Positions 23,701 to 31,692 of a DNA stretch of 64,000 bases are shown here, in pieces. Origin of the DNA: JALOOX01 sp964557955. GTDB taxonomy: Bacteria; Desulfobacterota; Syntrophobacteria; Syntrophobacterales; Syntrophobacteraceae. The notes under the pieces were generated by a model that had not been told where the DNA came from, did not search any database, and was given only the letters and a program-made list of their open reading frames with translations. Position numbers and translations under genes: made by a program. Each line of letters begins with the position of its first letter. The stretch's first letter is position 1. The stretch covers positions 62,001 to 126,000 of the forward strand of contig CAZLCS010000001.1 of NCBI GenBank assembly GCA_964557955.1, read 5' to 3'.

Positions 23701-26485
23701 CCGGCCTGTCCTGCAGGAAGCGCCCCGTATGACTCTCTGGAGATCGAGCAACGTCTTCCGGAGGGCCGACAGCCACTACGCGACCTCCGCCCTCGCCTCC
23801 CTCGGGTCCCAGGTCGACGATCCAGTCGCAGGCAGCCAGGAGGTCCAGGTTGTGCTCCACGACAATGACCGTGTGTCCTTGTGTCACCAGGGTCTGGAGG
23901 ACAACCACGAGCTTGGACAGGTCATGCGGATGGAGGCCGGTGGTGGGCTCGTCCAGGATAAACAGGGAGGGTTTGCGCCGGCGCCCCCTGAGTGCTGCGA
24001 CGGCAGCAGGCTGTCCCAGGTGGTGGACCAGCTTCAGTCGCTGCGCTTCTCCGCCCGAAAGGGTGCTCAAGGGCTGCCCCAGCTTCAGGTAATCCAGACC
24101 GACGGAAGAGATGGGGGCCAGGGCCTGCACCAGCGGCTCGCAGTCTCCAAACCTCTCGGTCAGCTCCTGGGCGGTGCACTCGAGGACGTCGGCGATGGAA
24201 AGGCCCCGGACACGGATGTCCAGGATCTCATCTTTGAAGCGTTGTCCCCCGCACTGGGGACACCGGATGTAGACGTCTGCCAGGAACTGCATTTCCACGC
24301 GCTCGAAGCCTTCGCCCCGGCACTGATCGCAGCGCCCTCCCGCAACGTTGAAGGAGAAGTGGCGCGTGGAGTATCCCCGTGCGATGGCTTCGGGGGTCCG
24401 GGCCAGGAGCTTGCGCACCGGATCCAGGGCCTTGGTGTACGTCAGCAGGTTCGCCCGCGGCGTTCGCCCGATGGGCTGCTGATCCACCAGGATCATGTCC
24501 CGGATGTGATGGATGCCTTCCAGCCGTTCGCATGCGCCGGGTGTCTCGGTTTGACGCCCGGTCATCCTGAGCCAGTTGAAGTAAAGGGTCTTCTCGATGA
24601 GAGTGCTTTTCCCGGAGCCCGAAACACCGCTGACTCCCACCAGCAACCCCAAAGGGAGCTCGACGGTAATTCCCTTGAGGTTGTTCTCTCGGGCGTTGTG
24701 CACGGTGAGGGTGCGCATGGGATCCACCGGCCTCCGCACCCGGGCAGCCGTGACCGACTGCCTTCCCGAAAGATAGCCCCCTGTGATACTCAGGGGATAA
24801 TCCGCCAGACCTGCCGGTGGGCCGCTGTAGAGGATTTCCCCACCCCGCTCTCCGCCGCCGGGGCCCATGTCCACCACCTGATCGCAGAAACGGATCATGC
24901 CCGGGTCGTGCTCGACCACCACCACCGTGTTGCCGACGTTGACCAGCCGATGGAGCTGGTCCATCAATCGCTTCTGGTCCCTTGCGTGGAGGCCGACGCT
25001 GGGTTCGTCCAGAACATAGAGCACATTGACGAGGGCGGAGCCCAGTGCCCGTGTCAAATGGACCCGCTGTACCTCTCCGCCCGAAAGGGTCCGCGATTGG
25101 CGATCCAGGGTCAGGTACTCCAGGCCGACGGCCTGGAGAAATCCCAGGCGAGCCTGAATCTCCTCGACCAGGAGCGCTGCAGCGGCATCGCTCGCCAGTT
25201 CGGGCCAATCCCGACTGAAGAACTCCGCACAGCGCTCGATGCTCCAACCGCTGACGGTGTCGATGGAGACCCCCCGCAGGCGGTAGAGCCGTGTGGCATC
25301 CTGATAGCGGCTTCCACCGCAGCTTTTGCACGGAGTGTAAGCCCGGTAGCGTGACAGGAACACGCGCACGTGCATCTTGTAGGTTTTGGTTTCGAGCCAC
25401 TCGAAGAAGCCGTTGATGCCGTAGTAACGGGAGGTGCCGTTGATGATCTTCGAGCGTGCGGCCTCATCGAGGGTCTCAAAGGGGATGTTCGTCGGGATGC
25501 CTTCGCGCCTGCAGAAGGTCAGCAATTCGTCATACTCGTCACGGTCGGGAGGCCAGGGCTTGATGGCTCCCTGTTCCAGGCTGAGCCTGGGATCGGGAAT
25601 GACGAGGTCCAGGTCCACGCCGATGGTGCGCCCGAACCCCCTGCACTCGGGACAGGCCCCCAGGGGGCTGTTGAACGAAAACAGGTTGGGAGTCGGTGCC
25701 GGGATGCTCGTGGTGGGATGGCAGTGGGCGCAGGCCAGATCCGAGCTGAACCGGAGGAAGACATCGGGCAGGACCACCGCGACGGCGCGCCCATTCCCCA
25801 TGTGGAAGGCCGTCGCCAGGGAGTCGACGGTGCGCTCCACAGGAACGTTTCCCCATGATATCCTGTCCACCACCACCAGTGTTTCCGTGCCGGCCAGCTC
25901 AGCCTTCATTTTCGGGGAGAGATTCTCAAGGTCGACGGTTCTGCCGTCCCGATAGGTACGCAAGAAACCTTGAGCAACAAGCTTTTCGGCCCACTGATCG
26001 ATCTCTTCTGGAGTATAGGGAAATGCGATCAGAACGCGAGTGGAAGGCGGCAGATTTTCCAGGCGCTTGAAGGCGCTCTCAGGAGTGTCTCGGTGCACCG
26101 GTTGATGACACCGGGGACAGTGCGGAACGGCAAGACGGGCATAGAGCAGCTTGAGATGATCGTTGATTTCGGTGATGGTCCCCACCGTGGACCTGGAGCT
26201 GCGAACGGCCGTCCCCGACTCGATGGCGATGCTCGGGGGGATACCGTCGATGAAGTCCGCGCGAGGAGGATCCATGCGTTCGAGGAACTGCCGCGTGTAG
26301 GGCGAAAAAGTTTCAATGTAACGCCTTTGGCCCTCTGCATACAGAGTGTGAATGGCCAGACTGGACTTTCCCGAGCCGCTCACGCCGCTGATGGCGATGA
26401 GCTTGTTCAGGGGCAGATCCAGATCCAGGTTTTTAAGATTATGCTGTCTCACGCCGCGCAGGCGAATCATCGACGGTTCGGTCAA
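20723..26485 (-). CDS. uvrA: Tandemly duplicated UvrA (two full UvrA units in one chain)
   Basis: A 1920-residue protein, twice the usual UvrA length (~940). Unit 1 (about 1-920) has Walker A SGVSGSGKSS (33-42), LSGGEVQR (467-474), LDEPSVGLH (492-500), a second Walker A GVSGSGKS (620-627), LSGGEAQR (809-816) and the zinc module CDQC...CPQCGG (719-746). Unit 2 begins near 984 with GAYEHNL and Walker A GLSGSGKS (1011-1018), then repeats all ATPase and zinc motifs. A low-complexity linker (about 925-982) joins them. UvrA dimers find DNA damage and load UvrB; this fusion could form an obligate pseudo-dimer with four ATP sites. Both units look intact. Such fusions occur in some deltaproteobacteria and actinobacteria, normally beside a standard uvrA elsewhere. 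Confidence 0.93.
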   Translation of the reverse strand: MTEPSMIRLRGVRQHNLKNLDLDLPLNKLIAISGVSGSGKSSLAIHTLYAEGQRRYIETFSPYTRQFLERMDPPRADFIDGIPPSIAIESGTAVRSSRSTVGTITEINDHLKLLYARLAVPHCPRCHQPVHRDTPESAFKRLENLPPSTRVLIAFPYTPEEIDQWAEKLVAQGFLRTYRDGRTVDLENLSPKMKAELAGTETLVVVDRISWGNVPVERTVDSLATAFHMGNGRAVAVVLPDVFLRFSSDLACAHCHPTTSIPAPTPNLFSFNSPLGACPECRGFGRTIGVDLDLVIPDPRLSLEQGAIKPWPPDRDEYDELLTFCRREGIPTNIPFETLDEAARSKIINGTSRYYGINGFFEWLETKTYKMHVRVFLSRYRAYTPCKSCGGSRYQDATRLYRLRGVSIDTVSGWSIERCAEFFSRDWPELASDAAAALLVEEIQARLGFLQAVGLEYLTLDRQSRTLSGGEVQRVHLTRALGSALVNVLYVLDEPSVGLHARDQKRLMDQLHRLVNVGNTVVVVEHDPGMIRFCDQVVDMGPGGGERGGEILYSGPPAGLADYPLSITGGYLSGRQSVTAARVRRPVDPMRTLTVHNARENNLKGITVELPLGLLVGVSGVSGSGKSTLIEKTLYFNWLRMTGRQTETPGACERLEGIHHIRDMILVDQQPIGRTPRANLLTYTKALDPVRKLLARTPEAIARGYSTRHFSFNVAGGRCDQCRGEGFERVEMQFLADVYIRCPQCGGQRFKDEILDIRVRGLSIADVLECTAQELTERFGDCEPLVQALAPISSVGLDYLKLGQPLSTLSGGEAQRLKLVHHLGQPAAVAALRGRRRKPSLFILDEPTTGLHPHDLSKLVVVLQTLVTQGHTVIVVEHNLDLLAACDWIVDLGPEGGEGGGRVVAVGPPEDVARSPESHTGRFLQDRPAADADARLSALPIQETFLEAAEIRRSWTSPARTSSVFASAPSQQKSGISGNSSTAIVVKGAYEHNLRIERVNLPREKMVVLTGLSGSGKSTLAFDVLFAEGQRRYLECLSSYVRQYFKILEKPSVDQILGLPPTVAIEQRMSRLNRRSTVATITEIYHFVRLLFTKLGRQHCPGCGQELVALSVDQILAMLERAARERRIEILAPLVRGRKGIYRDLFQRLQKLGYDTVRVDGALLPLDPIPSLARHREHDIEAVVPLAGQPVTSSDEWVQRIRKGLALGNGSLIVAGETEQVLSQHLYCHTCQKGLSPLDPRLFSFNTRQGWCPACMGLGTSRVLDPDRVLGPLHLPLNDGLLKFLRSFVWLGGLKSLGKRLEQRWQSDLEIDPERTPAELSAFQRDGILNGLSKELPGLLSVLSKIGEEDKAWAAVQALHEDIPCPDCSGHRLNAQARSVFLQGWTIGDLVHLNVNDFERAWTDLRFSADESLIAEPVLKEVSGRLSFLREVGLEYLALDRAGDTLSGGETQRIRLAAQLGSNLRGICYILDEPTIGLHPTDNQRLLVCLRRLKEKGNTVVVVEHDAETMRQADTLIELGPGAGKAGGELVAQGSFVELCRDSRSLTSRWFGASLDSLLGPNGKREPGREGWLTLVRASARNLQGIDVRIPLGTLTCVTGISGAGKSTLVEEVVFEGLQEKLGRRYGGPSTPVEAILGWEPVRRVLKVDHNPIGRTPRSIPATYVGVWDEIRKLFALLPEARSRGYAAGRFSFNIPGGRCEACKGQGETRVEMSFLPDVRVSCETCGGSRFNNETLAVRYRDHSIADVLSMTIEEAAELFDAYPRIHRPLRILCDLGLGYLRLGQPSPTLSGGEAQRIKLASELGANRMATLYILDEPTTGLHRADVIKLISVLHALTEQGHTVLVIEHNLDLVWASDYVIDLGPGSGEAGGRLVAEGPPTDLIAAASISATARALARYLEEDRTACPVTGMEEQAAHAR

Positions 26486-26588
26486 AGCCTGTCTTCTCCA
26501 TAGTCACATTGTTGACGCCAACGCACAGCTGCTGACAGGAAAATGGTGGCAGAATCGCTTTCAGACGGTCGCACGACTTCTACCGTCG

Positions 26589-26603
26589 AGAACCGGAGGT
26601 TCT
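26589..26603. promoter_or_regulatory. Palindrome upstream of uvrA
   Basis: AGAACC-GGA-GGTTCT is a perfect 6-bp inverted repeat, 104 bp upstream of the UvrA start and 169 bp upstream of the divergent M28 peptidase start. It resembles, but does not match in spacing, the GAAC-N4-GTTC LexA box of Gram-positives. A damage-response operator is possible but unproven. Confidence 0.3.
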
Positions 26604-26771
26604 GATTCCGTGCTCTACCCTGCATGTCAGGGAAATCATTCATCCAATTTTCACCCAGCATGATCCGGATGATTATGGTATCACGAAAGGGGCGCCGCGG
26701 GGAGCGTCTCGGAGCATCGGAAAAGGATGTTGGCCCTGCCGTTCTCTCCGGCGGCCCGGTCGAGGGATTCA

Positions 26772-27785
26772 ATGCTTGTACTACAGATGGTCCGGGGAGT
26801 ATTTCTTGCGGGTGCCTGGAGCGCAATGCTCTGGATCTCATTGCAGTGCCCGGGAGCTGCTGCACATGCGCAGGAGAAGGGTGTGATCGATCTCCATCAG
26901 ACCATGGCGTACCTTGAGGAACATCTGCGGGAGCTCACGGAGATCATCGGTGAGCGCAGCATTGTGACGCCTCGAAATCTGAAGAAGAGTGAGGAGTATA
27001 TAGCGGAGTTCTATGGAAGCCTTGGACTGCCGGTGGAAAAAGAGGCTTATGAATACAGAGGGCTCCATGTGGGCAACGTCATCTCCCGCATTGAGCTCGG
27101 GCCCCATGAGAATACCCCATCCATGCGCTACATCCTGGGAGCGCATTACGACTCGGTCGAGGGCACCGTGGGGGCCGACGACAACGCCAGTGCAGTGGCC
27201 GTCCAGCTGGAGGTGGCCCGAAATCTTGTCAACCGGCGCCAGGTCGGTTCCCGCCGCGTATCGGTCAAGTTCGTATCGTTCGCTCTCGAGGAGCCCCCTG
27301 TGTTCGGGACTCGTTTCCAGGGGAGTGCTGTCCACGCTCGAAACGCCCGAGCGAGGGGCGAGGTCATCGATGGTATGCTCTGTCTGGAGATGGTCGGCTA
27401 TGCCTGTCGTGAGCCCGGCTGCCAGGACTATCCTTTTCCTGTGAACTGGATGGGATACCCCGAGACGGGAGATTTCATCGGGATCGTCGGGAATTTTTCG
27501 TCCCGAGCTCTGGCTCGATCGCTCGTCGAATCCTTCAGGGGCAACTCGGACCTCCCCGTGGTTTCCCTCAGCGTTCCCTTCAACGGGTGGGCGCTGCCCG
27601 CCGTGCGTTTGAGCGACCATGCTTCATTTTGGGATCACGGCTATCGTGCCGTCATGATCACCGATACGGCTTTCTTCCGCAATCCGCACTACCACCTCCC
27701 TTCGGACACACTGGACAAATTGGACTTTCGGTTCATGGCGGAGCTGGTGGAAAGTCTCGTATCGTTTTTTGCCGGTCGATCATAG
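26772..27785 (+). CDS. Secreted M28-family metallopeptidase
   Basis: A 337-residue protein with an N-terminal signal peptide (LVLQMVRGVFLAGAWSAML...GAAAHA). The M28 peptidase fold shows the zinc ligands of the family: His-Asp in ILGAHYDSVEG, Asp in GADDNAS, the catalytic EE in FALEEPP, and LEMVGY and a late His in NPHYHLPSDTLDKL. M28 enzymes are di-zinc amino- or carboxypeptidases; this one would act in the periplasm or outside on peptides. ATG 26772 is chosen to start the signal peptide; an in-frame start exists at 26727. Divergent from uvrA and followed by mlaA after ~200 bp. Confidence 0.85.
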   Translation: MLVLQMVRGVFLAGAWSAMLWISLQCPGAAAHAQEKGVIDLHQTMAYLEEHLRELTEIIGERSIVTPRNLKKSEEYIAEFYGSLGLPVEKEAYEYRGLHVGNVISRIELGPHENTPSMRYILGAHYDSVEGTVGADDNASAVAVQLEVARNLVNRRQVGSRRVSVKFVSFALEEPPVFGTRFQGSAVHARNARARGEVIDGMLCLEMVGYACREPGCQDYPFPVNWMGYPETGDFIGIVGNFSSRALARSLVESFRGNSDLPVVSLSVPFNGWALPAVRLSDHASFWDHGYRAVMITDTAFFRNPHYHLPSDTLDKLDFRFMAELVESLVSFFAGRS

Positions 27786-27983
27786 CGTTGCAGGATTAGG
27801 ATGGGCGCGGGGGAATTTTGAAGCATAGCTTTGAGATGTTCGGCGACGAGGCGTGACTTTTGCTTGCGCTGTATCGGCAGGGTGCTAGAATGGCGTTACT
27901 TCATCGTTGCCCTGCTAGACCCCCGTGTCTTTGTATCTGCTCTTCGTTTCATGATGGACCATGCCAGGGGAGGAGACCGACGG

Positions 27984-28760
27984 ATGAGATCGAGAAAGGT
28001 GTATTATTTCATGTTATTGGCGATGCTGGCCCTGATCGCCTTTTCTTCGCCTGTCAGTGCAAGGGGTGTATATGATGACACGGTGTGGACCGAAAGCTCC
28101 ACTCTGGTGGTCGAAGACAACGGCGAACAAGACCCCTTCGAGGTGAAAGCGCCGAAAGTTGCCGATCCAATGGAAAAGTTCAACCGGGCCATGTTCACCT
28201 TCAACGACAAGCTCTATTTCTGGTTCATGAAGCCCATCGCCCGTGTTTACCAGGCTTTCATCCCCCAGGGCGTTCGAATCTGCATCCGCAACGTTTATCA
28301 TAATGCCATGATGCCCGTACGGCTGCTCAACTGTACCTTCCAGGGAAAATTCAGAGCAGCCGGCACGGAATTTTCCCGATTCGTCATCAACACGACCCTC
28401 GGTGCGGGCGGAATGTTCGATTTTGCCCAGACAGAGTACAAACTCGATCGGCACGACGAGGATTTCGGGCAGACCCTGGGATATCACGGGATGAGGCCCC
28501 ATGCTTACATCACCTGGCCGTTTTTCGGCCCATCCAGCGTGCGGGATACGCTGGGAACCGTTGTCGATGCCTTCCTGGATCCCCTGACCTATGTCTATCC
28601 TGAATTCTGGGTGGGCGCGGCCGTTGACGGAGGAAGGGTGGTGAACAACACCTCCCTGACCCTTGGCGATTACGAGGATTTCAAGAAATCTGCCCTGGAT
28701 CCCTATGTTTCCATGCGGGATGCCTACCTGCAGAACCGGGCCAGGGCCATCAAAGAATAA
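27984..28760 (+). CDS. mlaA: Outer-membrane lipid-asymmetry protein MlaA (VacJ)
   Basis: A 258-residue MlaA-family protein. After a signal peptide (MLLAMLALIAFSSPVSA) come the hallmarks: ADPMEKFNRAMFTFNDKLYF, then VRLLNCTFQGKFRAAGTEFSRF and MFDFAQTEY, and the channel motif LGYHGMRPHAYITWPFFGPSS. MlaA removes phospholipids from the outer leaflet of the outer membrane and passes them to the Mla pathway. Oddly, the signal peptide has no lipobox cysteine, so this copy would be released by signal peptidase I instead of being lipidated. ATG 27984 has GGAGGAG 8 nt upstream. Transcription ends at the strong hairpin 28832-28863. No mlaBCDEF genes are in the window. Confidence 0.9.
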   Translation: MRSRKVYYFMLLAMLALIAFSSPVSARGVYDDTVWTESSTLVVEDNGEQDPFEVKAPKVADPMEKFNRAMFTFNDKLYFWFMKPIARVYQAFIPQGVRICIRNVYHNAMMPVRLLNCTFQGKFRAAGTEFSRFVINTTLGAGGMFDFAQTEYKLDRHDEDFGQTLGYHGMRPHAYITWPFFGPSSVRDTLGTVVDAFLDPLTYVYPEFWVGAAVDGGRVVNNTSLTLGDYEDFKKSALDPYVSMRDAYLQNRARAIKE

Positions 28761-28831
28761 AGAGCTCTCACGCTCGCCCATTGTTCCTGGCCAATGCCGG
28801 GCTCGATCTCCACCTGCTGCATCAAATCAAA

Positions 28832-28863
28832 GCCCCGGTGCTCACGATGAGCGCCGGGGTTTC
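28832..28863. terminator. Bidirectional intrinsic terminator between mlaA and cobA-hemD
   Basis: GCCCCGGTGCTCA and TGAGCGCCGGGG (28832-28859) form a near-perfect 12-bp stem with a CGA loop, flanked by AAA on the left and TTTC on the right, so it can end both the rightward mlaA and the leftward cobA-hemD transcripts. The cobA-hemD stop codon (28842-28844) lies inside the stem. Confidence 0.8.
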
Positions 28864-30419
28864 TGTTTTCCAGGATCTGAGCCTTCAGTAATCTGCAGCG
28901 GGCGTGACGAGAAGTGATTGCAGATGGCTTGAGCCAAAGCCTTGATCGTGTATGCTTCGGGTTGGATGTCGATCTTCAATCCATGTTCCTGCGCAGTTTG
29001 GGAGGTGATGGGGCCGATGCTGGCGATGGCCACTTTCCCGAGCCGGGAGAGGAGATCTTCCCGGTCGAAAAGACTGAAGAAATTGCTGACCGTTGAAGAA
29101 GACGTGAACGTGATGCAATCGATGGCTCCCGCACGAAGCTTATCGAGTATATCCGCGCTCATGGCCGAGGGGAGGACCGTCTGGTAGGCGGGGACTACGT
29201 GGACCTCCCCCCCCCATTGCCGCAGTGTTTCCGGCAGGACGTCACGGGCCACCATGGCTCGAGGCATCAAGAATCGCTTTCCTTTCAGGTTCTCCCCGGC
29301 AAGCCCTTCGAGGACTGCTTCTGCTTTGTACTCTTTGGGCACAAGGTCCGGCTTCAGCCCATGCTTTTCGAGCGCCTCGGCCGTCGCAGGACCGATGGCC
29401 GCGACCTTTATTCCCTTGAAATCCCTCACGTCCATTCCCGCCGCACTCAACCGCTCCATGAAGCATCGCACTCCGTTGACGCTCGTGAAGACGGCCCAGT
29501 TGTAGCTCGAAAGCCGGCCGATGGCGCTGTCCAGAGGTTCCCAGCTTGGGGGAGGGGCGATTTCAATGGTCGGAAACTCGATGCACTGGGCGCCAAGATC
29601 GGACAAAAGCGCTTTGAAATCGCTGGCCTGCTCCCGCGCCCGAGTGATCACGATCCGGCGTCCGAAAAGCGGACGGGCTTCGAACCAGTTCAGCTCCTCC
29701 CTCAGCCGCACCACTTCCCCCACGATAGTGATGGCCGGGGGCTTCAGCTGGGCCTCCCGGACGCGCTCGGCGATGTCCTCGAGGGTTCCCGCCACCGTCC
29801 TTTGTTCCGGTGTCGTTCCCCAGCGGATCACGGCGACGGGGGTCTGAGGCGCACGACCGTGGGCCACAAGGTTCCGGCAAATCTCGGGCAGGTTCTTGAC
29901 TCCCATGAAGAACACCAGGGTTCCCACGGCTGTGGCGAGCTTCTCCCATTCGATCTTGGAGTCGTCCTTGTCTTCCCGCTCATGGCCGGTCACGAACGCC
30001 ATGCTGGCGGTGTAATCCCTGTGTGAGAGGGGAATTCCGGCATAGGCGGGAACCGCGACGGCCGCAGTGACTCCCGGAACCACTTCGAAAGGGATTCCAT
30101 GAGCCACGAGCTCCTGGGCTTCCTCGCCCCCCCGGCCGAAGACGAACGGATCTCCGCCCTTGAGGCGCACGACCTGATGGTCCCGCCCCTTCTCGACCAG
30201 GATCTCGTTGATGCCCTTCTGGGGAACCGTGTGGTCGCCACCCTTCTTGCCGACGTAAATCTTTTCCGCATCCGGCGGCGCAAGCTTCAGGAGTTCTTCG
30301 TTGGCGAGATAATCGTAGATGACGACTTCGGCCCGCTCCAGAAGCTCGCGCCCCCTGAGAGTGAACAGTCCCGGATCGCCGGGCCCGGCGCCTACCAGAT
30401 AAACCTTGCCTTTGCCCAC
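28842..30419 (-). CDS. cobA-hemD: Uroporphyrinogen-III C-methyltransferase / uroporphyrinogen-III synthase fusion
   Basis: A 525-residue bifunctional enzyme. Residues 1-245 are CobA/SumT (SAM-binding VYLVGAGPGDPGLFTLRG at 6-23, VRLKGGDPFVFGRGGEE, PGVTAA and ITIVGEVVRLR), which methylates uroporphyrinogen III to precorrin-2. Residues ~255-505 are HemD (RRIVITRAREQASDF at the start, FTSVNGVRCF and ITFTSSSTV), which closes hydroxymethylbilane to uroporphyrinogen III. The fusion channels porphobilinogen products to siroheme and cobalamin, needed for sulfite reductase, cytochromes and B12 enzymes in such anaerobes. It lies 18 nt after hemC in a shared operon. The last codons are built into the bidirectional terminator hairpin. 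Confidence 0.95.
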   Translation of the reverse strand: MGKGKVYLVGAGPGDPGLFTLRGRELLERAEVVIYDYLANEELLKLAPPDAEKIYVGKKGGDHTVPQKGINEILVEKGRDHQVVRLKGGDPFVFGRGGEEAQELVAHGIPFEVVPGVTAAVAVPAYAGIPLSHRDYTASMAFVTGHEREDKDDSKIEWEKLATAVGTLVFFMGVKNLPEICRNLVAHGRAPQTPVAVIRWGTTPEQRTVAGTLEDIAERVREAQLKPPAITIVGEVVRLREELNWFEARPLFGRRIVITRAREQASDFKALLSDLGAQCIEFPTIEIAPPPSWEPLDSAIGRLSSYNWAVFTSVNGVRCFMERLSAAGMDVRDFKGIKVAAIGPATAEALEKHGLKPDLVPKEYKAEAVLEGLAGENLKGKRFLMPRAMVARDVLPETLRQWGGEVHVVPAYQTVLPSAMSADILDKLRAGAIDCITFTSSSTVSNFFSLFDREDLLSRLGKVAIASIGPITSQTAQEHGLKIDIQPEAYTIKALAQAICNHFSSRPLQITEGSDPGKQKPRRSS

Positions 30420-30437
30420 GGGCTATCCCTTCTTCCT

Positions 30438-31442
30438 TCAACCATTGGCCTGGTCTCGATAGATCTCTTCCAGAATGGCGCGCGCCCCCGAACCCAGCAG
30501 TTCCTCGGCCACCTGGATTCCGAGATGGACAGAATCTTTCCGCGGAGCCGACCGCGAGGTCCGGAAAACTCTGGACCCGTCGATCGTGGCGACCAGGCCC
30601 GTGAAGTGGACTCGGTCTCCCTCAACCCGACCGTATCCGCCGATGGGGACCTGGCAGCCTCCCTCGAGCCGCTCGAGAAAGCTTCGCTCCGCCTGGACGG
30701 CCACAGCCGTGTCTTCATGGTGCAGGGGGGCGAGCAGGTCACGGATGGCCGGGTCATCGCTGCGGAATTCCAGCCCCAGGGCGCCTTGCCCTATGGCCGG
30801 CAGAAAGTCCTCCACCTCGAGGTAGGCCGTGATGCGCTCCTGCCATCCCATGCGGTGGAGACCTGCTGCAGCCAGCACGATGGCGTCGTACATCCCTTCG
30901 CCGAGTTTCCGCAAGCGGGTGTCGAGGTTGCCGCGCAGACTCTCCACCAGAATGTCGGGTCGGTGAGCCTTGATTTGAGCCGCCCGGCGCAGGCTGCTGC
31001 TACCCACCAGGGCGGCGGGGGGCAGATCCATCAAACCGGTGGCTTTCTGCGTCACCAGCACATCCCTCGGGTCTTCGCGCTCCGGTATGGCGCCGATGAC
31101 CAGCCCGTCGGGCAGTACGGCCGGCACGTCCTTCATACTGTGCACCGCCAGATCGACTTCCCCTGCGAGGAGGGCTTCCTCGATCTCCTTGACGAACAGA
31201 CCTTTCCCGCCCACCTTGGCCAGTGGGACATCCTGGATCTTGTCCCCCGTGGTCTTGATGATGGTCAGCTCCACCTTCACGCCCGGCCGGATGTCTTGGA
31301 TACGCTTCCGGATGAGCCCGCTCTGGGTCAAAGCGAGCATGCTCCCCCGCGTGCCTATGCGAATGATTCTGTCGCTCAATGTATCGAATTCCAGTCTTTC
31401 GTCATCAATGGCAGGTGCTGCAGTTCCCGCTGCTGCAGCCAC
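30438..31442 (-). CDS. hemC: Hydroxymethylbilane synthase (porphobilinogen deaminase)
   Basis: A complete HemC. Signatures: RIIRIGTRGSMLALTQ near the N-terminus, KVGGKGLFVKEIEEALL, DLAVHSMKDVP (catalytic Asp), SSSLRRAAQI, LRGNLDTRLRKL, GQGALGLE and the dipyrromethane-cofactor cysteine in LEGGCQVPIG. It joins four porphobilinogens into hydroxymethylbilane, the substrate of the HemD half encoded next. The start is uncertain: the frame is open to a GTG at 31442, inside the upstream fmdB-like gene, and an alternative TTG near 31373 would begin just before SDRIIRIGTRGS and give the usual family length. Part of the seven-gene minus-strand operon. Confidence 0.93.
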   Translation of the reverse strand: MAAAAGTAAPAIDDERLEFDTLSDRIIRIGTRGSMLALTQSGLIRKRIQDIRPGVKVELTIIKTTGDKIQDVPLAKVGGKGLFVKEIEEALLAGEVDLAVHSMKDVPAVLPDGLVIGAIPEREDPRDVLVTQKATGLMDLPPAALVGSSSLRRAAQIKAHRPDILVESLRGNLDTRLRKLGEGMYDAIVLAAAGLHRMGWQERITAYLEVEDFLPAIGQGALGLEFRSDDPAIRDLLAPLHHEDTAVAVQAERSFLERLEGGCQVPIGGYGRVEGDRVHFTGLVATIDGSRVFRTSRSAPRKDSVHLGIQVAEELLGSGARAILEEIYRDQANG

Positions 31443-31641
31443 TGCAGGAGGAGGACGCGGAGGTGCTCATTCGGCTGCTGGCGGCGCCCTTGTCACCGCC
31501 GCTTTTGAAGGCGCACACCGACATCACGCGCTGAACGTTCGCGGAATCGCACTGGGGGCAATTGACGGGCTCGTCACTCCTGAAGATCAATCGTTCGAAC
31601 TTCTCGCAACACTGACAACATTCGTACTCGAAAATCGGCAT
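31405..31641 (-). CDS. FmdB-type zinc-ribbon protein
   Basis: A 78-residue FmdB/regulatory-protein-family zinc ribbon: MPIFEYECCQCCEKFE, then NCPQCDSANVQRVMS, giving two CxxC knuckles for one zinc. The tail is rich in Ser, Gly and Cys and ends SCSGCSSGNCSTCH, a further cluster of metal-binding residues common in these proteins. Family members are small and often sit beside metabolic genes; their role is not settled. ATG 31641 is preferred (GGGAGG ~9 nt upstream, family N-terminus). It overlaps the longest hemC frame by 38 nt. Confidence 0.8.
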   Translation of the reverse strand: MPIFEYECCQCCEKFERLIFRSDEPVNCPQCDSANVQRVMSVCAFKSGGDKGAASSRMSTSASSSCSGCSSGNCSTCH

Positions 31642-31692
31642 TCGAAGAAACCTCCCTGGTTCATCAAACATCCAAAAAGAATACTCATTAGA

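Noticed and set aside
23729..25354. Long rightward open frame (541 codons) antisense to uvrA
   Set aside because: It is a mirror of the GC-rich uvrA coding strand; translation is low-complexity and shows no domain, while the minus strand has full UvrA motifs.
26589..26603. LexA/SOS box upstream of uvrA
   Set aside because: The half-sites are GAAC-N5-GTTC, not the N4 of the known Gram-positive box, and the deltaproteobacterial boxes I know differ; reported only as a palindrome.
30099..31508. 469-codon rightward open frame antisense to hemC and cobA-hemD
   Set aside because: Shadow of two well-identified enzymes; no family resemblance.
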